Of a stretch of 64,000 nucleotides of DNA, positions 8,414-17,311 are shown piece by piece. The stretch covers positions 1 to 64,000 of the forward strand of contig JBDROF010000102.1 of the NCBI GenBank assembly GCA_043810345.1, in the 5' to 3' direction. The notes under the pieces were generated by a model. That model was given only the letters and a program-made list of their open reading frames with translations, was not told where the DNA came from and did no database searches. This DNA comes from QYOJ01 sp043810345. GTDB lineage: Bacteria > Bacteroidota > Bacteroidia > Bacteroidales > FEN-979. The position numbers were made by a program, and so were the translations under genes. The first letter of the stretch is position 1, and the number at the start of each line of letters is the position of its first letter.

Positions 8414-11400
8414 CTACTTGATGGCCCTGGAAACCTGGATAAATGACACTTCAATATCCCCACCCTGGGGATAGAGACTGATCCAGTTATTGTCCTCCCT
8501 GTACCATGGATCCTGATCCTTCACACTGATAAGCCGCTCGTTGACCTCTCCGTCTGCAGAGACATTCCGGATGGCCAGACCACCGCTGATCTGATCCTCC
8601 TTTCCGTAACGCATCAGGACATTGAAGTTGTTATCGGACAGATTTTTCACTTTCAGGTAGATAAAGTTGTTACGCCGTGAAGCAATGTTCACCGGTTTAA
8701 AGGGAAACTTCTGCTCCTCCCCTGCCTTGATGGTCACCGGCATGCTGAGAACATCAGCAATGGCGTTCTCAGAGATTGTTTTCCGTATCATTGCGATCCT
8801 CTTCCGGGGATAATCTTCCATCGATAGAAATACGATGGCGCGTGTATACGCATCAATCGCCTTGTCGTATTCATAGGTGTTGAAAAATCCATCCCCCTCT
8901 CCTACCGCTTTGTCGTAATCGGCCTTGTTAGCCCTGTAGATGCTGTCGATCCTGACATTGGTCAAACGCAATTGCTCTTTCGGGTAAACTTCACCAGGAA
9001 AGAGCTCAAGTGCCTGTTGAAAATTCTCCCTGGCTTTGACATACTCCCTGAATGCCAGAAACTGGTCTCCGTTTGCCACCAGTTTATCGAACGTCTGCCG
9101 GCGTCCCTGGATCTCGGCCAGGATCTGGTTGATCTCCTTGATCTTCTCCCTTGGGTATGCTTCACCTGTTTTGATCAGTGAGGCATGCTGATATGCTTCA
9201 CGGGCTGGTTCATACTGCTGCCCGGTCAGTAACCCGTCAGCCATGGAGATGGCCGCCTGATACTCCTCATTCCGTCTCCTGATCTCAGCCTGGATGCGGT
9301 CGATCTCCATGATTTGTTCCTGCCAGTAGCTCTTCGCAGGCCGTAACTCACCTGCCCTGGCGAACTTCACCCGTGCCGAGTCCAGCGAACGAACACTAAA
9401 AAGCTGATCAGCGTGAGTAATGATGGTCCGATACTCCCTGTCAATCTGCAGCTGACGGTCAATCTCCTGCCTGATCGAGTCAATCTGCTGGATTTTTTGT
9501 GTCGGATATTTTTCAGATGTCTTTAATTCCTGTGCGCGCTGATAAGCAGCAATTGCAGGATCCCATGATTTGTCGGCAAAGAGCCTGTCGCCTGTTGCCA
9601 CCTCTTCCTGGTAACGCTTATCCAATGCCAGCAATCGTGCAGCCTCCTGCAACTCCACATCAATCTCGGCCAGCTTCGTTTTCGGGTATTCCTCAGTCGG
9701 TTTCAACCCTGCAGCATTCTCAAACTCACGTTTGGCAGCAGGGAGTAATTCAGCTGAAAGCAGGCTGTCACCACGAGCCACTGCCTGGGCATATTGCGCT
9801 TCTAAGGCAGTAATCCGGGCAATCTCAGCAAGGATGCCATCAATCTCGTTGAGCTTCGTTGCAGGATAACTCTCCTGTGGTTTGAGAGCCGAAGCCTCTT
9901 TGTAATCATCTCTGGCAGAAGTATAATCACTCACCTTAAACAACCGGTCGCCACTGGCAATTAAACTATCGAAGCGTGATTCCAACAGTTGTTTGCTGGC
10001 CAGGGCAATAAGGATGCTGTCTATTTGACGGATACGCTCCCGGGGCAAAGCTTCAGCAGGTTTGATCACAAGGGCTTTCCGGTACTCTGCTTTGGCTGGG
10101 TCATATGACCCGGCGGTAAAAAGTGTAGTTGCTTCCTTCAATACAGCCTTATATCGGGTATCGATCTCCAATTGCTGCTCCAGATCAGCGAGGATCCTGT
10201 CAATCTCCTCAATTTTCTGCACAGGGTATGCTTCCGCTTGTTTCAGCTTCAAAGCCGCTTCATACTGTTCCCTGGACTGGGCATAGAGATTGTCGGAAAA
10301 TAACCGGTCGGCATTCGCCAAAACCCGGCTGTACTGAGTATCAATTTGTTGTTGACGGGCTAAGGCTGCTGCCAGAAGTTCGTCTATTTCACTGATCCGT
10401 TGTTGCGGGTACTTCTCCTCAGGCTTGAAGGTCATGGCATTCATGTATTCCACCTTCGATTCAACCAGGGCCTTCTCCGAAAACAGCTTATCGGCATTGG
10501 TAATAGCCGCATGGTATGCTTCTTCCATAACCAACTCATTCGCCTGTTGTTCGCTTACCCCTGCTGTGGTTTTGGCCATCATCGCCTTGGGATAAGATTC
10601 GTTGGGCTTTACCTGCAATGCCAGCTGGTAGTTTTGCCGCGCGCGGATGAAATTTTTGGCGATGTAAAAGCTGTCGGCCAGGTTGATGAACCTGTCGAAG
10701 TCAGCGTTGGTTTTAGCAATCCCTTCCAGGATCCTGTCAATCTGCCGGATCTTCTCTGCAGGGTAGCTCTCGTTGGGTTTCAGTGCCAGGGCCTCTTCAT
10801 ACCCATTCCGTGCATCTGCATACCGGATCTCTGAAAACAGTTGGTCGGCCCGGGAAACAGCCTCGTTGTAAGCCTTTTCGAGGGCGGCCAGCTCTGCCAG
10901 GATCGTCGCTAGCTCATTGATCCGTTCCTGCGGATATGGCTCTGCGGGCTTCTGCTGTAACGCTTTCTGATACTCAAGTAACGCCCGCTGATAGCTCCGT
11001 GAATTATAGTACCTGTCAGCAGCGGAAATGGCACCCTGGTATAGTTCTTCCCTCACCTGCTGATCCACCTGGATCTTGATGATGGCATTGATCTTCTCTT
11101 TAGGATAAGCCTCCCGCGGAAGAATCCTGCCGGCATTCTCATACTCACGTTTCGCCTTTTCGTACTCCCCCGCATGGAACAACTTATCGGCGCTGGCTAC
11201 TGTTACGTCATACAGAATGTTCTGTGCTTTTTGCGAACGAAGCCGTTCCATGGTCCGGTTCAACGACTCTCTTGCATGGGCATCATCAGGTTTGATATCA
11301 ATAGCCATCTGGTAGGAGGCCTTGGCGTTCAGGTAGTCCGCCTTTCCAAAATACTCATCTGCCATGGTGATTAACCGGGTGTATTCAGCCTGGATCTTCT

Positions 11401-11692
11401 TTTGTTGAGCAATCAATCCCTCTACGCGGATGATCCGTTCCTGGATAGAGGGTACCCCCGGCTTCAGGGCGTTGGCCTTCTTCAGTTCAACCAGACACTC
11501 TTCGTAACGTTGTTGATCGAACAACCCGGCGATCAATATAAGCAGTTTCTGGTAGGCACTGTCCGATGATGGTGTTTGAGAGGAGTAGGTCGTATCAGGG
11601 GGCATAGGATGCTCCGGATAAGGTGTGGAGACCGGCTGAACGAACGCATATGCAACAGTCAGGGAAGCGATAAAAAGTATAATTCTATGCAT
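8414..11692 (-). CDS. Giant tandem-repeat (TPR-like) envelope protein
   Basis: A 1092-residue protein with a signal peptide (1-20), a linker, and sixteen tandem repeats of 57-61 residues (about 46-975). It ends in a ~110-residue beta-rich domain (MPVTIKAGEEQKFPF onward). Each repeat begins with Tyr/Phe and follows the pattern Y-x5-AD-x-LF, then Y-x2-A-x3-Y-x2-A, KP-x-E-x-YP, and KI-x-EID-x-IL. The first two helices are TPR-like and the third is an extended helix. Such proteins are probably periplasmic or surface scaffolds. A role is not assignable, although TPR proteins are common near OmpA and T9SS genes such as the one at 4914. The copies differ enough that the gene is old rather than a recent expansion. 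Confidence 0.85.
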   Translation of the reverse strand: MHRIILFIASLTVAYAFVQPVSTPYPEHPMPPDTTYSSQTPSSDSAYQKLLILIAGLFDQQRYEECLVELKKANALKPGVPSIQERIIRVEGLIAQQKKIQAEYTRLITMADEYFGKADYLNAKASYQMAIDIKPDDAHARESLNRTMERLRSQKAQNILYDVTVASADKLFHAGEYEKAKREYENAGRILPREAYPKEKINAIIKIQVDQQVREELYQGAISAADRYYNSRSYQRALLEYQKALQQKPAEPYPQERINELATILAELAALEKAYNEAVSRADQLFSEIRYADARNGYEEALALKPNESYPAEKIRQIDRILEGIAKTNADFDRFINLADSFYIAKNFIRARQNYQLALQVKPNESYPKAMMAKTTAGVSEQQANELVMEEAYHAAITNADKLFSEKALVESKVEYMNAMTFKPEEKYPQQRISEIDELLAAALARQQQIDTQYSRVLANADRLFSDNLYAQSREQYEAALKLKQAEAYPVQKIEEIDRILADLEQQLEIDTRYKAVLKEATTLFTAGSYDPAKAEYRKALVIKPAEALPRERIRQIDSILIALASKQLLESRFDSLIASGDRLFKVSDYTSARDDYKEASALKPQESYPATKLNEIDGILAEIARITALEAQYAQAVARGDSLLSAELLPAAKREFENAAGLKPTEEYPKTKLAEIDVELQEAARLLALDKRYQEEVATGDRLFADKSWDPAIAAYQRAQELKTSEKYPTQKIQQIDSIRQEIDRQLQIDREYRTIITHADQLFSVRSLDSARVKFARAGELRPAKSYWQEQIMEIDRIQAEIRRRNEEYQAAISMADGLLTGQQYEPAREAYQHASLIKTGEAYPREKIKEINQILAEIQGRRQTFDKLVANGDQFLAFREYVKARENFQQALELFPGEVYPKEQLRLTNVRIDSIYRANKADYDKAVGEGDGFFNTYEYDKAIDAYTRAIVFLSMEDYPRKRIAMIRKTISENAIADVLSMPVTIKAGEEQKFPFKPVNIASRRNNFIYLKVKNLSDNNFNVLMRYGKEDQISGGLAIRNVSADGEVNERLISVKDQDPWYREDNNWISLYPQGGDIEVSFIQVSRAIK

Positions 11693-11736
11693 AAGTTATC
11701 AACGCTGGTTCCGGGATTTAATTTTACAGAAGCTCA

Positions 11737-12387
11737 TTAAACGATGACTCCATCCATGATGGTCAGTTTCCGGTCAGCCATGTTGGCCAGCTCCTGATTA
11801 TGGGTAACGATCACATAGGTTTGATCGAAATGATCTCTTAAATCAAAGAAGAGCTTATGGAGATCTATTGCTGAAGCTGAATCCAGATTACCTGACGGTT
11901 CATCAGCCAGAACGACACCGGGGTTGTTGATCAATGCCCTGGCCACCGCTACGCGTTGCAGCTCGCCACCCGATAACTCCGAAGGTTTATGATCAGCCCG
12001 CTCTTCCAGTTTCATGAATGCAAGGAGTTCCCGGGCCTGTTTTTTTACCTCCCGCTGGGAGCGTTTCGCAATGAAAGCCGGAATACTGATGTTCTCCAGG
12101 GCTGTAAATTCCGGCAACAGGTGATGAAATTGAAAGACAAATCCAATCTGCTGATTCCGGAACTCAGAGCGTCTCTTTTCATTCATCTTCTGCAAGGGGA
12201 CGCCTCCTACTTCAATCTCTCCGGAATCAGATTTATCAAGGGTTCCCAGAATATGCAAAAGGGTAGATTTGCCGGCTCCCGAGGCGCCAACAATGGAGAT
12301 GATCTCTCCCTTCTGAACCTCCAGGCTGATTCCTTTCAGTACCCTCAGCGTACCAAACGATTTATGGATATCCCTTACAACGATCAT
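11737..12387 (-). CDS. lolD: ABC transporter ATPase, LolD-type
   Basis: A 216-residue ATP-binding subunit of the MacB/LolD family, which drives release of lipoproteins from the inner membrane with LolC/E-type permeases. Seen: Walker A GASGAGKST (about 39-47), signature LSGGELQRVAVARA (about 138-151), Walker B VVLADEPSG, and a switch His (IVTHNQ). The reading frame is open a further 62 codons upstream, but that would overlap sucC and its promoter and has no family counterpart. The Met before IVVRDIHKSFG is preceded by a good -7 element and is chosen. The permease genes are not in the window. Confidence 0.9.
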   Translation of the reverse strand: MIVVRDIHKSFGTLRVLKGISLEVQKGEIISIVGASGAGKSTLLHILGTLDKSDSGEIEVGGVPLQKMNEKRRSEFRNQQIGFVFQFHHLLPEFTALENISIPAFIAKRSQREVKKQARELLAFMKLEERADHKPSELSGGELQRVAVARALINNPGVVLADEPSGNLDSASAIDLHKLFFDLRDHFDQTYVIVTHNQELANMADRKLTIMDGVIV

Positions 12388-12404
12388 TCTCTCCTGATAA
12401 ACGG

Positions 12405-12412
12405 CAAAGTTA
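12405..12412 (-). promoter_or_regulatory. -7 promoter element of lolD
   Basis: TAACTTTG on the minus strand matches TAnnTTTG, 18 nt before the chosen lolD ATG. It forms a divergent promoter pair with the sucC promoter and supports the short lolD start. Confidence 0.55.
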
Positions 12413-12422
12413 CTAATGTTAT

Positions 12423-12453
12423 TTTGAAATCCGGATGCTAGTTCGTACTTTTG
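12423..12453 (+). promoter_or_regulatory. sucC promoter
   Basis: TTTG at 12423-12426, a 19-nt spacer, then TACTTTTG at 12446-12453. This is an excellent match to the Bacteroidota TTTG-N19-TAnnTTTG consensus, 27 nt upstream of the sucC ATG. Confidence 0.75.
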
Positions 12454-12479
12454 AACCCTCGTAAAATACCCACAAACAT

Positions 12480-13670
12480 ATGAATCTACACGAATACCAG
12501 AGCAAGATGCTTCTCCGGAAAAACGGGGTACTTGTTCCTGAGGGGATCGTTGCCAACACGCCAAAGGAAGCAATTAAAGCGGCGGAGGTCATCCAGAACT
12601 CAACGGGTTATGACAAATGGGTGATCAAGGCCCAGGTTCATGCCGGAGGGCGTGGAAAGGGCGGGGGTGTCAAAGTAGCCAAAACGCTGGAAGAGGTCCG
12701 GTTTCACGCCGACCAGATCCTGGGAATGACGCTGGTTACGCCACAAACAGGTGCCAAAGGAAAGAGGGTCAAAAAGGTATACGTGGAACAAAACATCTTT
12801 TACCCGGGACCATCTGAACCAGCCGAGATTTACTTCAGTGTCCTGCTTAATCGCCAGAAAGGCCATATCATTCTGATGTATTCCCCACGGGGAGGGATGG
12901 ACATCGAAAAGGTGGCGGAGGAGACACCTGAGTTGATCTTTACTGAGGAGATCGACCCGGTCATCGGACTGCAGCCGTTTCAGGCCCGGAAGGTGGCCTT
13001 CAACCTGGGACTATCCGGGGAGGCACACAAGAACATGATCAAATTTGTGAAGGGAGTCTACAACACCTACATCAACTCCGATGCTTCACTGGTGGAGATC
13101 AATCCGGTTTTCAAAACGTCAGACAACAAGATCCTGGCAGCCGATGCCAAGTTGACCATCGACAACAATGCCCTCTTCCGGCAGCCCGACATCGCTTCCA
13201 TGCGTGATCTTGACGAAGAGGACCCGACCGAGGTGGAAGCTACGACCTTCGATCTCAACTATGTGAAACTCGACGGGAATGTGGGCTGTATGGTGAATGG
13301 TGCCGGCCTGGCCATGGCTACCATGGACATCATCAAACTCTCAGGCGGAGATCCGGCCAACTTCCTGGATGTAGGAGGAAGTGCCAATGCCAAACGGGTG
13401 GAAGAAGGATTCCGTATCATCCTGAAAGATCCTAATGTCAAAGCGATCCTGCTGAATATTTTCGGGGGAATCGTCCGCTGCGACCGGGTAGCTCAAGGAG
13501 TAGTGGACGCCTATCATAACATTGGAGATATCCCGGTTCCTATCATTGTGAGGCTTCAGGGAACCAATGCGGCGGAGGGCAAGAAACTGATTGATGAATC
13601 CGGATTGCGTGTCCACTCGGCCATTACCCTCCAGGAAGCCGCCAACCTAGTGACCCATATCTTACGTTAA
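12480..13670 (+). CDS. sucC: Succinyl-CoA ligase, beta subunit
   Basis: A 396-residue full-length SucC. It begins MNLHEYQSKMLLRKNGV and has an ATP-grasp domain (1-240; HAGGRGKGGGVKVA) and a C-terminal CoA-ligase domain with the glycine-rich GCMVNGAGLAMATMDI and NIFGGIVRCD. It catalyses succinyl-CoA to succinate with ADP/GDP phosphorylation together with SucD in the citric acid cycle. No sucD follows; the next gene is convergent, 4 nt away. SucD must be encoded elsewhere, as also happens in some other Bacteroidota. It has its own clear promoter. Confidence 0.95.
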   Translation: MNLHEYQSKMLLRKNGVLVPEGIVANTPKEAIKAAEVIQNSTGYDKWVIKAQVHAGGRGKGGGVKVAKTLEEVRFHADQILGMTLVTPQTGAKGKRVKKVYVEQNIFYPGPSEPAEIYFSVLLNRQKGHIILMYSPRGGMDIEKVAEETPELIFTEEIDPVIGLQPFQARKVAFNLGLSGEAHKNMIKFVKGVYNTYINSDASLVEINPVFKTSDNKILAADAKLTIDNNALFRQPDIASMRDLDEEDPTEVEATTFDLNYVKLDGNVGCMVNGAGLAMATMDIIKLSGGDPANFLDVGGSANAKRVEEGFRIILKDPNVKAILLNIFGGIVRCDRVAQGVVDAYHNIGDIPVPIIVRLQGTNAAEGKKLIDESGLRVHSAITLQEAANLVTHILR

Positions 13671-13674
13671 CCGG

Positions 13675-15282
13675 CTATTTTCCTAACTCCAGAAACAGGG
13701 TATCATCCTGGATGATCTCCAAAGCCCGCATCACTTCCGGATCCATTTCGTTGGCAATGATATAGAAAGAGGTGATGTCCCAAAGTTTTTGCGCAATCAA
13801 CCCTTTGATCTGTGCTTTGATCAATGGTTCCGAGGTCGTAAACTCCTCTTCGTTCATCTTCATATCAGCCTCTTCAACCGCCTTGAAGAAGAGTTCCATC
13901 AGAGGCTTGCCGACCTCAAAATTCATTTTGAACGAGGGAAAATCAGGATATCTTTTCAGCAGTTCCTGCCGGTGCTTGTCAACGTACTCACCTACCAGGG
14001 GATTGATGATGTTATTCCGACGGACATCGAGGTAATAATCGGTCAGGAAGGTGGAATCCCAGGAGATGAAGACATCCGGCATGATCCCCCCACCGCCATA
14101 GACGATCCGGCCATTTGCTGTCTGGTATTTCAGTGAATCGGGGAACCTGATACTATCAGCATGTACCAGCTCGCCCCTGTGGTATCTGTTGGCAAAATCC
14201 TTGAAATACTCTTCGATACCATTCTGATAAGGCTTCTGGATATACCGGCCGGATGGGGTATGATACCTGGCCGTGGTAAGTCTGATCTGTGAGCTGTCGG
14301 GCAGGTTGTAGGGTCGCTGAACCAAACCCTTCCCGAACGAACGCCGCCCTACGATCAATCCCCGGTCCCAATCCTGGATGGCACCGGCAACAATCTCGCT
14401 GGAGGAGGCACTGTTTTCGTTGATCATGATCACCACCTTCCCATGTTCAAAATTACCCCGGAATGTAGAATAGAAATTCTCTCTCGGGCTCCTCATCCCT
14501 TCTGTATAAACGATGATCTTTCCCAATCCGAGGAATTCGTCGGAAAGTTCAATAGCTGGTGCCATGTACCCGCCCGCGTTATTACGGAGATCCAGAATAA
14601 GGTTCTTCATCCCTTCGCCCTTCAGCTTCCTGACAGCCTCCTGAAACTCTTCCGTGGTAGTGAGGGAAAATCGGTTGCAGTTGATGTACCCGATCCCGGG
14701 AGCGATCATATATGCCGCATCAATGCTGTTAATAGGAATTTTATCCCGGACAACGGTATAGTCGAGCAACCCCTTTTTCCCTCTGCGATAAATGGACACA
14801 TTGACTTTCGTCCCTCTTTTCCCCCGAAGATGATCAAGCACGAACTGATTGTTAATATGCTTCCCTACCACATCCTCTCCGTCAATCTTTACGATCTTAT
14901 CACCGGAGATGATTCCGAGCTTCTCAGAGGGACCGCCGGGAATGGGATGTACCACGATAATGGTATCCTTCAGGATCTCAAACTGGATCCCAATGCCTTC
15001 AAAATTACCCTGTAACGGTTCGTTAGCCCGTTGCAGATCCTCTTTGGGAATATAAATTGAATGAGGGTCGAGTTCTTTGAGCATCTCCACAATGGCCGAC
15101 TCCACCAAATCATCCTCATGAACGGTATCCAGGTATGCATAATTGATGATCTGCAAAGCAATCTGCAACTTTCTCAGCCCTTCATTGGGATCGGTTTGCT
15201 GTGCCACGAGGAACAGCGGGAGTAACAGCCACAACATCAATTGTATAGTGCCTTTCGAGTGTAGGATCGACAGGGTTTTCAT
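13675..15282 (-). CDS. S41 family C-terminal processing protease
   Basis: A 535-residue secreted/periplasmic protease. It has a signal peptide (about 1-27), a leader helical region, a PDZ domain (about 88-165; GIGIQFEILKDTIIV and GDKIVKIDGEDV), and an S41 catalytic core with the nucleophile in NENSASSSEIVAG and the Lys in RRSFGKGLVQ, giving a Ser-Lys dyad. Ctp/Prc enzymes trim C termini of envelope proteins. A long C-terminal region (about 380-535) is typical of Bacteroidota members. A -7 promoter match TACCTTTG (minus strand, 15324-15331) lies about 40 nt upstream. Confidence 0.9.
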   Translation of the reverse strand: MKTLSILHSKGTIQLMLWLLLPLFLVAQQTDPNEGLRKLQIALQIINYAYLDTVHEDDLVESAIVEMLKELDPHSIYIPKEDLQRANEPLQGNFEGIGIQFEILKDTIIVVHPIPGGPSEKLGIISGDKIVKIDGEDVVGKHINNQFVLDHLRGKRGTKVNVSIYRRGKKGLLDYTVVRDKIPINSIDAAYMIAPGIGYINCNRFSLTTTEEFQEAVRKLKGEGMKNLILDLRNNAGGYMAPAIELSDEFLGLGKIIVYTEGMRSPRENFYSTFRGNFEHGKVVIMINENSASSSEIVAGAIQDWDRGLIVGRRSFGKGLVQRPYNLPDSSQIRLTTARYHTPSGRYIQKPYQNGIEEYFKDFANRYHRGELVHADSIRFPDSLKYQTANGRIVYGGGGIMPDVFISWDSTFLTDYYLDVRRNNIINPLVGEYVDKHRQELLKRYPDFPSFKMNFEVGKPLMELFFKAVEEADMKMNEEEFTTSEPLIKAQIKGLIAQKLWDITSFYIIANEMDPEVMRALEIIQDDTLFLELGK

Positions 15283-15323
15283 GATCTGTATATTTAATTT
15301 GATAATCCCTTTATTAAGGTGTT

Positions 15324-15331
15324 CAAAGGTA
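15324..15331 (-). promoter_or_regulatory. -7 promoter element of the S41 protease
   Basis: The minus strand reads TACCTTTG, matching TAnnTTTG, 42 nt before the start codon. A convincing -33 element was not identified. Confidence 0.45.
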
Positions 15332-15409
15332 GGATTTTTTAAGGAACCCGTCCGTGGTGTACACCTTTTTCACTAATTTTAACTGTCAAAACCTTGAAAT
15401 ATTGCCAGC

Positions 15410-16126
15410 ATGGATTCAGAACGAAACAAATTGATACGAAGCCTCTTTTTCCCGGCAATCTTCGTTGTTCTGATCTGGTTGGTCAAGTCCGTAGAGGTGA
15501 TCTTCAATACCTCCTTTGCCGTTTACGGACTCCATCCCATGCAATGGAAAGGGATCCCTGGGATCCTGACCATGCCGTTGGTTCATTCAGGGTGGAACCA
15601 TCTGTTTGCCAACTCGGTTCCCCTCTTCATCCTGGCGGCCTTCCTCTTCTATTCCTACCGGGAAATCGCCTGGAAAGTGCTGATCCTGATCTACGTGGTA
15701 TCCGGATTGTGGGTCTGGTTCCTCGGGGTACCCGGATCGGTGCATATTGGAGCGAGTGGGGTAGTATACGGCCTGGCCGCCTTTTTATTCACCAGTGGTA
15801 TCATCCGCAGAGATACGAAGCTCATGGCTATCACGCTGCTGGTCGCTTTCCTATATGGCGGACTGATCTGGGGAATCTTTCCGCAATTTTTTCCCAGGGA
15901 ACGAATCTCCTGGGAAGGGCACCTGATGGGGTTACTGGCCGGCACCATCCTCGCCATCTACTTCCGCAAAGTAGGCCCGCAACGCCCACGGTACGACTGG
16001 GAAGAGGAAGATTCCGATGAAGATGATGATGACCCCTATTCCGGTTACCACCCTGATGATCCCAAGGCGCCGAAGCCGCCCGATATACGATACCATTACA
16101 GGGAACAGAGGTCCAAAAACCAATAA
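15410..16126 (+). CDS. Rhomboid family intramembrane serine protease
   Basis: A 238-residue membrane protein with about six helices. The catalytic Ser is in GASGVVYGLAAF (around residue 120) and the catalytic His in WEGHLMGLLAG (around 178). The conserved oxyanion-side motif HSGWNHLFANSVPL is also present. It cleaves transmembrane substrates in the inner membrane. The C-terminal cytosolic tail (about 195-238) is acidic then proline-rich. The last codons and stop (AAAAACCAATAA) lie inside the left inverted repeat that flanks the next gene, so the final residues may have been altered by that element. Confidence 0.9.
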   Translation: MDSERNKLIRSLFFPAIFVVLIWLVKSVEVIFNTSFAVYGLHPMQWKGIPGILTMPLVHSGWNHLFANSVPLFILAAFLFYSYREIAWKVLILIYVVSGLWVWFLGVPGSVHIGASGVVYGLAAFLFTSGIIRRDTKLMAITLLVAFLYGGLIWGIFPQFFPRERISWEGHLMGLLAGTILAIYFRKVGPQRPRYDWEEEDSDEDDDDPYSGYHPDDPKAPKPPDIRYHYREQRSKNQ

Positions 16127-16156
16127 TCAAATGCCAAATAACAAATAAATTCCAAT
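16118..16156. repeat. Left inverted repeat of the IVP element
   Basis: This 39-nt sequence is the reverse complement of 16565-16603 with one mismatch. It is built from 7-nt words (ATCAAAT, GCCAAAT, AACAAAT), and the 7-nt phase continues past the repeat to about 16174 (AAATTCC, AATACTC, AATACCC, AAAATTC). It overlaps the stop codon of the rhomboid gene. Confidence 0.9.
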
Positions 16157-16197
16157 ACTCAATACCCAAAATTCAGTAGACGTTTGACGGTATTCTT

Positions 16198-16566
16198 TTA
16201 TCTTGATTTTAATAAAATTGATGCAAAGATCTTTTTTAACTCAATCGCCTCTTTGCGTAGACTAACTACTTCTGGTATAAGCGGCTCAGGACATAGTTCG
16301 CTGATTAATCTAAGGAAATAGACACTTTCTTTAGATTCCTTCAAACAGACCTTGATTCTATATTGAAACTCTTTTTTACTTAATGCCTCGTTCGCTTCAA
16401 TGTAATTTGCACCGATAGAACCGGAAGCACGGATCAGCTGTTTGCAATCTTCAACATTAGCAAGTGTGTTGGGAAATTTCTTTATGAAGAGTCGCACCCG
16501 CATTGCAAACTTTAACGTTCTTTCTTCCAAATCAAAAACATGTTTGGTAATTGAGTTTTCTGTCAT
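16198..16566 (-). CDS. Four-helix-bundle protein (23S rRNA IVS/IVP family)
   Basis: A 122-residue helical protein of the IVP/TIGR02436 family, first described inside intervening sequences of 23S rRNA genes and often found free-standing in Bacteroidota. Family features: VFDLEERTLKFAMRVRLFIKKFP near the N terminus, the central LIRASGSIGANYIEANEA, and LKESKESVYFLRLI toward the C terminus. Molecular function is unknown. Its start codon lies within the right member of a 38/39-bp inverted repeat, and the left member lies about 40 nt past its stop. It therefore looks like the cargo of a small mobile unit that landed between two convergent genes. Confidence 0.85.
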   Translation of the reverse strand: MTENSITKHVFDLEERTLKFAMRVRLFIKKFPNTLANVEDCKQLIRASGSIGANYIEANEALSKKEFQYRIKVCLKESKESVYFLRLISELCPEPLIPEVVSLRKEAIELKKIFASILLKSR

Positions 16567-16603
16567 TGGAATTTATTTGTTATTTGGCATTTGATGATTG
16601 GTT
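16565..16603. repeat. Right inverted repeat of the IVP element
   Basis: This 39-nt partner of 16118-16156 matches at 38 of 39 positions as a reverse complement. It covers the IVP start codon and overlaps the stop codon of the helix-hairpin-helix gene at 16602. Confidence 0.9.
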
Positions 16604-17309
16604 ATTCAAGGCTTATGTAGTACCTTAACTTGCTGAAAGTGATACTATCAAGATTTTTCATCCCCCTCACCTCCTCCAGTACCTTGATGCCTTTATGTTT
16701 CTTCCTGTAAAGTGCAATCTCTTTCGCCAGCTCATACGGCATATAGGGATGATAAATCATCTCCTTGAACGTAACGGTGTTCAGATTCATCCGGACGATC
16801 ACGGACGTATCCAGTGTCAGGTGTTTTCTGATTCCCATGTACCGTCCTGAATCCATCCCATACACCTCCAGCAGCTGTTCAACCGCCATAAAACCTCCCA
16901 GTTTTGCCCTGTAGCCGGTAATCCGGCGGGCAAATGAGGGACCGATCCCATAAAGCCGCTGCAGGTCCAGGGTGTCTGCCCGGTTCAGTTCGATGATAAA
17001 GGAAGGGGGTTGAATCCTCTCTCCCTGAGGAGTTGTGTCAGGCTTGCCATCGTTCTGGATGATAGTTCCTGATCCCTGCTTACCCGGTTTTTGACGTTCC
17101 TCTTTCCAGGCTTCTGCCAGCGTCGCTTCAAACCGCTCAATCTCCTTTCCGAAAGCGGAGAATTCGACAGGCTCAAACTGTCGGTCATCGGGCAAATAAA
17201 TTCTTAGCACATTGATCAACAGAATGATGAGAACAAAAATGACAATTCCCCTCTGCTCGCCCCGGCTGAGGGAGAGGTAATGTTTGATGATTTGGGATAC
17301 TCTGGTCAT
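16602..17309 (-). CDS. Helix-hairpin-helix (ComEA-like) membrane protein
   Basis: A 235-residue protein with one N-terminal membrane helix (about 19-38; GIVIFVLIILLINVL), a linker, and two HhH units: one around 105-160 (ELNRADTLDLQRLYGIGPSFARRITGYRAKLGGF, as expected for non-specific DNA backbone contact) and one around 175-235 (NTVTFKEMIYHPYMPYELA). The layout suggests an inner-membrane DNA-binding protein related to ComEA. comEC is present 5 kb away, so a role in DNA uptake or handling is possible but unproven. The stop codon lies in the IVP inverted repeat. Confidence 0.8.
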   Translation of the reverse strand: MTRVSQIIKHYLSLSRGEQRGIVIFVLIILLINVLRIYLPDDRQFEPVEFSAFGKEIERFEATLAEAWKEERQKPGKQGSGTIIQNDGKPDTTPQGERIQPPSFIIELNRADTLDLQRLYGIGPSFARRITGYRAKLGGFMAVEQLLEVYGMDSGRYMGIRKHLTLDTSVIVRMNLNTVTFKEMIYHPYMPYELAKEIALYRKKHKGIKVLEEVRGMKNLDSITFSKLRYYISLE

Positions 17310-17311
17310 TT

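Noticed and set aside
12388..12573. 62-codon N-terminal extension of LolD
   Set aside because: It overlaps the sucC promoter and start on the opposite strand and has no family counterpart; a -7 element lies just before the shorter start.
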